Below, piece after piece: positions 58,087-64,000 of a DNA stretch of 64,000 nt. The stretch covers positions 43,100 through 107,099 of the forward strand of contig JAECRA010000006.1 of NCBI GenBank assembly GCA_015999985.1, read 5' to 3'. Every line of letters begins with the position of its first letter. The stretch's first letter is position 1. The position numbers and the translations under genes are program-made. Under the pieces are notes generated by a model. It had not been told where the DNA came from and did not search any database. It saw only the letters and a list, made by a program, of their open reading frames with translations. The stretch comes from Comamonadaceae bacterium (GTDB lineage: Bacteria; Pseudomonadota; Gammaproteobacteria; Burkholderiales; Burkholderiaceae_C).

Positions 58087-59109
58087 ATGAAAATCTACCG
58101 CGGCCTGCGCCACCCTGGCATTGCACCGGGATGCGCCCTCACAATTGGCAACTTCGATGGTGTGCACCGAGGCCATCAGGCCATGCTGGCGCTGCTGAAA
58201 AACGAAGCTGCGCATCGCGGCGTACCCAGTTGCGTGATGACTTTCGAGCCGCACCCAAGGGACTATTTCGCCACGGCCTTGAATCAGCCCCATCTGGCAC
58301 CGCCGCGCATAGCCACATTGCGCGACAAACTGACCGAGCTGGCGCGCTGCGGCGTCGATCAGACCTTGGTGCTTCCTTTCAATGCTGCTCTGGCGCGTCA
58401 GACGCCAGAGAAGTTCATTGACGAAGTCCTTCTGGCTGGTTTGGGCGTTCGCTATGTACTGGTGGGAGATGATTTCCGCTTCGGTGCCAAGCGCGCAGGC
58501 GACTACGCGATGCTCGATGCGTCCGGGCGTCAGCATGGTTTCGACGTGGCACGCATGATGAGCTATGAGGTGCATGGCCTGCGCGTTTCCTCATCGGCCG
58601 TGCGGGATGCGCTGGCCGAGGGCAGGCTTGATGATGCGGCAGCGCTGCTAGGCCGGCCTTACTCGATCAGCGGACATGTGGTCCATGGACGCAAACTCGG
58701 CCGCGCCCTGGCAGAGACCGCCCCGGGCCGTGCAGATGGCTTTCGCACCCTGAATTTGCGGTTTTCGCGCCGCGCCCATGCCTGGAATCCAGCGGCCAGC
58801 GGGATTTTTGTAGTCAAGGTGCATGGCCTGGATACCAAGCCGCTGGCCGGCGTGGCCAACCTGGGCGTTCGCCCTTCCCTGGATCCCAATGATGTCAACG
58901 GCGGCAGGGTGCTATTGGAGACACATGTACTGGATTGGCCCGCACATCTGGGAGCGGAGGGTGCCTACGGTAAAATCATCCGTGTGGACTTGCTGCACAA
59001 ACTGCATGACGAATTGCGCTATCACAGCCTCGCGGCCCTGACTGAGGGTATAGCACGCGATTGCGCTGACGCGCGCGCTTGGCTGGCAGCGCCTCCAGCC
59101 CGAATTTGA
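58087..59109 (+). CDS. ribF: Bifunctional riboflavin kinase/FAD synthetase
   Basis: A 340-residue enzyme. The N-terminal FAD-synthetase domain has TIGNFDGVHRGHQAML and DDFRFGAKRAGDY; the kinase domain begins near YSISGHVVHGRKLGR. The usual PTAN motif of the kinase appears as FRTLNL, with the Thr and Asn kept, as is common in related beta-proteobacteria. It makes FMN and FAD. It precedes ileS and lspA, a conserved order in proteobacteria, by 171 bp. Confidence 0.95.
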   Translation: MKIYRGLRHPGIAPGCALTIGNFDGVHRGHQAMLALLKNEAAHRGVPSCVMTFEPHPRDYFATALNQPHLAPPRIATLRDKLTELARCGVDQTLVLPFNAALARQTPEKFIDEVLLAGLGVRYVLVGDDFRFGAKRAGDYAMLDASGRQHGFDVARMMSYEVHGLRVSSSAVRDALAEGRLDDAAALLGRPYSISGHVVHGRKLGRALAETAPGRADGFRTLNLRFSRRAHAWNPAASGIFVVKVHGLDTKPLAGVANLGVRPSLDPNDVNGGRVLLETHVLDWPAHLGAEGAYGKIIRVDLLHKLHDELRYHSLAALTEGIARDCADARAWLAAPPARI

Positions 59110-59180
59110 AGGGGCGGCGGACGCCCCCACTACCACGTCACCCAGTCCGCTAAAGTGCCCCGCTCCAGATTCCACCGCTA

Positions 59181-59204
59181 ACTGCGTACGCCCTCGTACG
59201 CAGT
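59181..59204. promoter_or_regulatory. 10-bp perfect inverted repeat before ileS
   Basis: ACTGCGTACG (59181-59190), loop CCCT, CGTACGCAGT (59195-59204). It has only a weak T-tract (TTTT after GAGCTG), so it may be a terminator of ribF or a regulatory stem before ileS. Confidence 0.5.
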
Positions 59205-59280
59205 GAGCTGTTTTCAAGTTTTCGGGTCCATGGCATCCCGTGCCTGATCCGCTCCAAATTTTCCCGAGGTTTTCGCATTC

Positions 59281-62115
59281 ATGAACACCGAGACCAAGCC
59301 CGATTACCGCAAGACGCTCAACTTGCCCGATACACCCTTTCCCATGCGCGGGGATCTTCCCAAGCGCGAGCCTGGGTGGCTCAAGGAATGGGAAGACATG
59401 GGCCTTTACAAGCGGCTGCGCCAAGCCCGCGCTGGGAGAGAAAAGTTCATCCTTCATGACGGCCCGCCCTATGCCAATGGCCAGTTACATACCGGCCATG
59501 CGGCCAACAAGATCCTGAAGGACATGATCGTCAAGACGCGCCAGCTCAAGGGCATGGACGCGCATTACGTGCCGGGCTGGGATTGCCATGGCCTGCCGAT
59601 CGAGAACCAGATCGAAAAACTCTATGGCCGCAAGCTCTCACGCGATGAGATGCAGGCCAAAGGCCGAGCTTACGCCACCGAGCAGATTGCTCTGCAAATG
59701 GAGGACTTCAAACGCGTGGGGGTCCTGGGCGAGTGGGACAACCCCTACAAGACGATGAACAAGGCCAATGAAGCGGGCGAGTTGCGCGTCTTCAAGCGCC
59801 TCATCGAACGCGGTTTCGTTTACCGGGGCCTCAAGCCCGTGTACTGGTGCTTCGACTGTGCTTCAGCCCTGGCAGAAGCTGAAATCGAATACCAGGACAA
59901 GAAGAGCAACACGGTCGACGTGGCCTTTGAGGCTGCAGACCCAGCCAAGCTTGCGGGTGCCTTTGGCCTGAAGCAGCTGGACAAGCCAGCCTTCATCGTC
60001 ATCTGGACCACGACCGCCTGGACCATCCCTGCCAACCAGGCGCTCAACCTGGGCCCTCACCTTGAGTACGCGCTGGTCGATACGCCCAAGGGGCTGCTGG
60101 TGCTGGCCAAGGCCCGCGTCGAAGACAGCCTGAAGCGATTTGGGCTGGAAGGCCACGTCGTTGCCACGGTGATGGGGGACAAACTCGGTGGACTGGAATT
60201 CAAGCATCCACTCTACGACGTGAACGAGGGTTACAAGCGCCTTGCGCCTGTTTACCTGGCCGACTACGCGACCGATACAGACGGTACCGGTATCGTTCAC
60301 TCCGCACCTGCCTACGGTATAGAGGATTTCAACTCCTGCGTCTCTCATGGGCTGGCCCATGCGGACATCCTCAACCCGGTCCAAGGTGGCGGTAGCTACG
60401 CCGCAGACTTTCCGCTCTTCGGCGGCCTGGACATCTGGAAGGCCGTACCCGTCATTATCAAGACACTGGATGAAGCTGGGCGCTTGCTGGCCACCAGCAC
60501 CATCACCCACAGCTACCCACACTGCTGGCGCCATAAATCGCCGGTGATCTACCGGGCTGCTTCACAGTGGTTTGTGCGCATGGACGAAGGCGAAGGTGTG
60601 TTCACCAAGGACAAGGCGCCAGAAACCCTGCGCACAACAGCGCTGCGTGCCATTGAGGACACGGCGTTCTTCCCCCCTTCGGGAAAGAACCGCCTGCGCG
60701 ACATGATCTCTGGCCGTCCAGACTGGGTGATCAGCCGCCAACGCGCCTGGGGCGTGCCTATCGCTTTCTTCCTGCACAAGGAAACCGACGAGCTGCACCC
60801 GCGCACCATGGAAATCCTGGACCAGGCCGCAGACATCATTGACCAAGGCGGCATTGAGGCCTGGAGCCGCGTCACAGCCGAGGAAATCCTGGGAGACGAA
60901 GACGCCAAGCTCTATACCAAAGGCAATGACATCCTGGAAGTATGGTTCGACTCTGGCTCCACTTTTGCTCACGTGCTGTGCGGCACGCACCCGAACGAGC
61001 ACCACACGAGTGGGCCTGAGGCTGACATGTACCTCGAAGGCCATGACCAACATCGCGGCTGGTTCCATTCCTCTCTGCTGCTGGCGTCAGCCATTCGAGG
61101 CCGCGCGCCTTACCGAAGCCTGCTGACGCACGGCTTCACGGTGGATGCGCAAGGCCGCAAAATGAGCAAATCGCTCGGCAACGGCATCAACCTTCAAGAA
61201 GCCAACAAAAAATGGGGTGCCGAAATCCTGCGCCTGTGGGTCGCTGCGAGTGATTACTCTGGCGACATAGCCGGCGACGACAAAATCATGGCGCGCGTGA
61301 TCGACGCCTATCGCCGCATCCGCAACACATTGCGCTTTCTGCTGGCCAATACCAACGATTTCGACGCAGCCAAAGACCGTGTGCCGTTCGACCAACTCCT
61401 TGAGATCGACCGCTGGATGCTGGACCGCTCCGCAGAATTCCAGCAGGAAGTGCTGGGCCACTTTGAAGCGTATGAGTTCCACCCCGTAGTTGCCAAGCTT
61501 CAGCTCTTCTGCTCAGAAGACCTGGGCGGCTTCTACCTTGACGTGCTGAAAGACCGCCTCTATACCACTGCACCCGGCTCACTTGCTCGCCGCAGCGCGC
61601 AGACGGCACTGTGGCAGCTCACTCAGGCCATGGTGCGCTGGATGGCTCCATTTCTCAGCTTCACGGCTGAAGAAACCTGGAAGTTGGTGGGTAATAGCGA
61701 CTCCATCTTTCTTGAAGAGTTCTGGACGTTCAATGACGCAGACAAAGCACTTCTGGACAAGTGGGCACGCATCCGGCAGATCCGCGAACTGGTCAACAAG
61801 GACATTGAAGCGCTTCGCTCGCAAGGCACGGTCGGCTCATCCCTGCAGGCCAATGTGGTGATCACGGCACCTGCCGCAGACCATGCGCTGCTCACCAGCC
61901 TGGGCGATGATCTGAAGTTCGTGTTCATCACCTCTGCGGTCACGCTGGCGCTCGGAGACGCGTTGTCAGTTGCCGCTACCGTGTCCAGTGACGCCAAGTG
62001 CGACCGCTGCTGGCATTACGTACCTGACGTCGGCCAACATGCCGAGCACCCCGCTTTGTGCGGACGCTGCATCAGCAACCTGTTTGGCTCAGGTGAAAGC
62101 AGGTTGGTGGCATGA
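59281..62115 (+). CDS. ileS: Isoleucyl-tRNA synthetase
   Basis: A 944-residue class I aminoacyl-tRNA synthetase. The HIGH-type motif reads [20 protein letters not shown] (HTGH variant), the editing domain is about residues 190-400, the KMSKS motif is KMSKSLGNG and the C-terminal zinc-binding module is CDRCWHYV and CGRCIS. Length and order are normal. No T-box or other leader is expected in beta-proteobacteria, and none is seen. lspA follows by 42 bp. Confidence 0.97.
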   Translation: MNTETKPDYRKTLNLPDTPFPMRGDLPKREPGWLKEWEDMGLYKRLRQARAGREKFILHDGPPYANGQLHTGHAANKILKDMIVKTRQLKGMDAHYVPGWDCHGLPIENQIEKLYGRKLSRDEMQAKGRAYATEQIALQMEDFKRVGVLGEWDNPYKTMNKANEAGELRVFKRLIERGFVYRGLKPVYWCFDCASALAEAEIEYQDKKSNTVDVAFEAADPAKLAGAFGLKQLDKPAFIVIWTTTAWTIPANQALNLGPHLEYALVDTPKGLLVLAKARVEDSLKRFGLEGHVVATVMGDKLGGLEFKHPLYDVNEGYKRLAPVYLADYATDTDGTGIVHSAPAYGIEDFNSCVSHGLAHADILNPVQGGGSYAADFPLFGGLDIWKAVPVIIKTLDEAGRLLATSTITHSYPHCWRHKSPVIYRAASQWFVRMDEGEGVFTKDKAPETLRTTALRAIEDTAFFPPSGKNRLRDMISGRPDWVISRQRAWGVPIAFFLHKETDELHPRTMEILDQAADIIDQGGIEAWSRVTAEEILGDEDAKLYTKGNDILEVWFDSGSTFAHVLCGTHPNEHHTSGPEADMYLEGHDQHRGWFHSSLLLASAIRGRAPYRSLLTHGFTVDAQGRKMSKSLGNGINLQEANKKWGAEILRLWVAASDYSGDIAGDDKIMARVIDAYRRIRNTLRFLLANTNDFDAAKDRVPFDQLLEIDRWMLDRSAEFQQEVLGHFEAYEFHPVVAKLQLFCSEDLGGFYLDVLKDRLYTTAPGSLARRSAQTALWQLTQAMVRWMAPFLSFTAEETWKLVGNSDSIFLEEFWTFNDADKALLDKWARIRQIRELVNKDIEALRSQGTVGSSLQANVVITAPAADHALLTSLGDDLKFVFITSAVTLALGDALSVAATVSSDAKCDRCWHYVPDVGQHAEHPALCGRCISNLFGSGESRLVA

Positions 62116-62157
62116 AGCAAGTCGTTTGCGCTTCAGGTATGGCGGGGCGTTACTGAC

Positions 62158-62673
62158 ATGGCGCGCTCCAAGGGAACTGGCAGTTCGCTGGCGCTTTGGC
62201 TGGCGCTGGCAGCCGTGGTGGTGATCCTGGATCAGTTCACCAAGCAACTGATCCTGGGCAACTACCAGCTCGGTGACAGCACCTATGTGACCACCTTCTT
62301 CAACGTCGTGCGCGCCCACAACACCGGCGCGGCGTTTTCGTTCCTGGCCGGCGCAAGCGGCTGGCAACGCTGGTTCTTCGTGGCTCTGGCCACTGTGGCC
62401 GTATTGTTCATTCTGTGGCTGCTGCGCTCTCACTCAGGGCAAAAGCTGTTTTCATTCAGCCTGAGCATGATTCTGGGCGGCGCCGTGGGCAACGTCATAG
62501 ACCGGTTGATGCATGGCTATGTGGTGGACTTTCTGGACTTCCACTGGTCATTTCTGAGCCCCCTCTTCTATCGTGGGCACTTCCCGGCGTTCAACGTGGC
62601 CGATGCGGCCATTACGGTGGGCGCGGTTTGCTTGATCGTCGATGAACTGCGGCGGGTAAAAAAGAGCGGCTAG
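62158..62673 (+). CDS. lspA: Signal peptidase II (lipoprotein)
   Basis: A 171-residue inner-membrane aspartic peptidase with four membrane segments that cleaves prolipoproteins. The catalytic aspartates are in [18 protein letters not shown] and [11 protein letters not shown]. It is in the conserved position after ileS and probably co-transcribed with it. Substrates would include the lipoprotein of 34969. Confidence 0.96.
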   Translation: MARSKGTGSSLALWLALAAVVVILDQFTKQLILGNYQLGDSTYVTTFFNVVRAHNTGAAFSFLAGASGWQRWFFVALATVAVLFILWLLRSHSGQKLFSFSLSMILGGAVGNVIDRLMHGYVVDFLDFHWSFLSPLFYRGHFPAFNVADAAITVGAVCLIVDELRRVKKSG

Positions 62674-62765
62674 GCGAAACCTCAAGCGCCATCGCCAAGT
62701 TTGACGATGAACGCACCTCCAGCGTCGCTGAGTGGCTTGACCTGTCGACCCGGACTCTTCCCGCG

Positions 62766-63758
62766 CTACAAGACGACCACGTTGCGAAGCGCCGTTCCGG
62801 CTACATACCGGCTGAGGTTATCGAGAAATATCTCGACCGTGCGCGGCCCATAGCCTATGGAGGACGCACCGAGATGGGGCGACATCAAGACCCTTGGCGT
62901 TTCCCACCATTCTGAATTGGCAGGCACGGGCTCTCCAATGAAGACATCGCTGTAATACCCCGCCAACTTATCGTTTTTCAAGGCGGTGCGTACTGCGTCC
63001 TCGACGATCACCTCGCCTCTGGCCACGTTCACAATGTGAGCGCCCGTGGATAGGCGCTCCAGGAAAGCGGCGTCCACCAGAGAATGGGTCTGAGCAGTCA
63101 GCGGACAGGCCAGGAACAGCCAGTCCGTTCGAGGCAAGATTTTCCCAATCTGGCTGAAATCAAACATCTCATGAAACTCGGGAAGCGGCGCGGCGGTTCT
63201 ACGAACGCCAGCAACCTTCATCCCCATGGCCGTGGTGATGCGGCCAATGGCTTGTCCGATCGGACCTGTTCCCACAATCAGGGCCTGGGTGCCGTCGACA
63301 TCGCGAGGCCAGTGATTCCTGTGCTGAGTGCTCCAGACTTTCTGCTGTTGAGAGCGAACCCAATGCGGCACGTTTCGCGCGAGTGCCAACATGCCGGCTA
63401 TCGCCGTATGTGCCACAGCCTGAGAACTGGCACCCGATGAAGTGGAAACAATCGCCCCTCGCTTCATGGCATTTTGAAGTACTTCGCGATCTGAGCCCGC
63501 GGCTTGCGTATGAATCCAGCGCAGTGCGGGTGTCATATTGGCTACGCGAGAAAATGCCCGCAACCTGGGATGGCCGCCGCCCTCATCTTGCCCGCCCATC
63601 AGGTCAAGTGACAGGAATGCGACTTCCACAAGATCCAGGTCAGCGGGCGTGATGTCTGCCACGGCATCAAAGACGACCAAATGGCATGGCGCCTTGACGA
63701 TCTTGCGCACGTCGTCGGCATGATGCTTTGCAAACTCTGCGGTCACTAGCACGTGCAT
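62766..63758 (-). CDS. D-isomer-specific 2-hydroxyacid dehydrogenase
   Basis: A 330-residue NAD(P)-dependent dehydrogenase. The Rossmann motif is VGTGPIGQAIGR, and the catalytic Arg and His are in IVNVARGEVIV and MSPHLGASS. It reduces a 2-oxoacid such as glyoxylate/hydroxypyruvate or oxidises a D-2-hydroxyacid. ATG 63758 has GGAGG 7 bp upstream; the longer frame to 63806 includes that site. It lies convergent with lspA and no neighbour suggests its substrate. Confidence 0.9.
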   Translation of the reverse strand: MHVLVTAEFAKHHADDVRKIVKAPCHLVVFDAVADITPADLDLVEVAFLSLDLMGGQDEGGGHPRLRAFSRVANMTPALRWIHTQAAGSDREVLQNAMKRGAIVSTSSGASSQAVAHTAIAGMLALARNVPHWVRSQQQKVWSTQHRNHWPRDVDGTQALIVGTGPIGQAIGRITTAMGMKVAGVRRTAAPLPEFHEMFDFSQIGKILPRTDWLFLACPLTAQTHSLVDAAFLERLSTGAHIVNVARGEVIVEDAVRTALKNDKLAGYYSDVFIGEPVPANSEWWETPRVLMSPHLGASSIGYGPRTVEIFLDNLSRYVAGTALRNVVVL

Positions 63759-63930
63759 CAGTCCACCTCCGCGATGGAGGGTGACACACCACCGTACAGA
63801 GTCCATCCACCGGCCGTCGCGGAGCCTGCATCAATGGGCAGGCCCGATGGGAAATCCATGCGAACGCCTAGGAGGCTGTCGGACTTGGAGCGCCGATAGC
63901 GAAAATGGGCCCCAGCGAGGACAGTTTTCA

Positions 63931-63975
63931 TCGGTTGGCCGACCCCCGGGTGGCCGGCCCCCGGGTTTGCAGGCC
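63931..63975 (+). repeat. Second array of three 15-bp repeats
   Basis: Three adjacent 15-bp units, with the middle one (63946-63960, CCGGGTGGCCGGCCC) differing from the 13000 unit at one base and the outer two more diverged. It has the same register and unit number as the array at 13000-13044. Confidence 0.72.
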
Positions 63976-63992
63976 CATAGCCAAGCTATGGG
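63974..63992. repeat. Hairpin at the right edge
   Basis: CCCATAG (63974-63980), spacer CCAAG, CTATGGG (63986-63992): an exact 7-bp stem next to the repeat array, near the window edge. Possibly part of the repeat element or of an adjacent terminator. Confidence 0.5.
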
Positions 63993-64000
63993 TCAAAAAG

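Overview
The window looks like chromosomal DNA of a Burkholderiales bacterium, most likely Comamonadaceae (Comamonas/Delftia/Acidovorax-like). This is an inference from the moderately high GC, the gene families present (Bug/TctC receptors, a DUF4148-like secreted peptide, DUF2239, paired acyl-CoA dehydrogenases) and the type of short intergenic palindromes. No rRNA, tRNA, CRISPR array, intact insertion sequence or prophage was seen. Genes are densely packed on both strands. All coordinates given for genes include the stop codon.

Layout. 0.3-2.3 kb: tripartite tricarboxylate transporter membrane genes tctB-tctA. 2.5-4.5 kb: a MATE exporter and a DUF2239 gene, with an inverted repeat in the divergent promoter. 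4.6-12.5 kb: a DUF1508 gene, a PAS-AAA+-Fis sigma-54 activator, and a branched-chain-amino-acid-type ABC transporter plus alpha/beta hydrolase operon; the first gene of the operon is preceded by a near-perfect -24/-12 promoter and an upstream inverted repeat. 12.5-13.1 kb: a non-coding island of palindromes and a 15-bp repeat. 13.1-15.3 kb: hemH and ribD. 15.4-19.1 kb: a second LIV-type transporter (livHMGF) without its binding protein, divergent from an AraC regulator. 20.5-21.8 kb: rarA.

22.3-29.0 kb is a complete iron-siderophore signalling and uptake locus: ECF sigma factor, FecR anti-sigma factor, TonB-dependent receptor with an STN signalling domain, PepSY membrane protein, DUF3649 and DUF3325. 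Two copies of a bipartite promoter-like element (TACAGGGTTGTAG, 10 bp, CGTCTAC) precede fecR and the receptor gene; a Fur-box-like sequence precedes the receptor gene.

Two loci share an unusual gene set. Locus A (29.1-34.6 kb) has a LysR regulator, a Bug receptor, an FAD-linked 2-hydroxyacid dehydrogenase, a PLP aminotransferase and a thiol-dioxygenase-like cupin. Locus B (50.1-57.1 kb) has a cystathionine beta-lyase-like enzyme, a four-domain rhodanese with one active cysteine, a second paralogous cupin, a LysR regulator, an ArgE/DapE-type deacylase and another Bug receptor. I propose they handle sulfur-containing organic acids or amino-acid conjugates; locus B has every step expected for an N-acyl-S-substituted-cysteine (mercapturate-like) catabolic route. 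This is the best candidate for an undescribed system here, and it is an inference.

Between them: a lipoprotein with a TTP-repeat linker, a membrane histidine kinase/NarL-type response regulator pair, a Crp/Fnr regulator behind a perfect FNR-type box, an FAD amine oxidase-like gene, a fatty-acid desaturase, an RsmB-type methyltransferase, purN, a yceH homologue coupled to two acyl-CoA dehydrogenases, a small secreted peptide and a DHA2 exporter. The right end has an HNH endonuclease gene, a ~170-bp MITE-like element, the housekeeping set ribF-ileS-lspA, a 2-hydroxyacid dehydrogenase, and a second array of the same 15-bp repeat.
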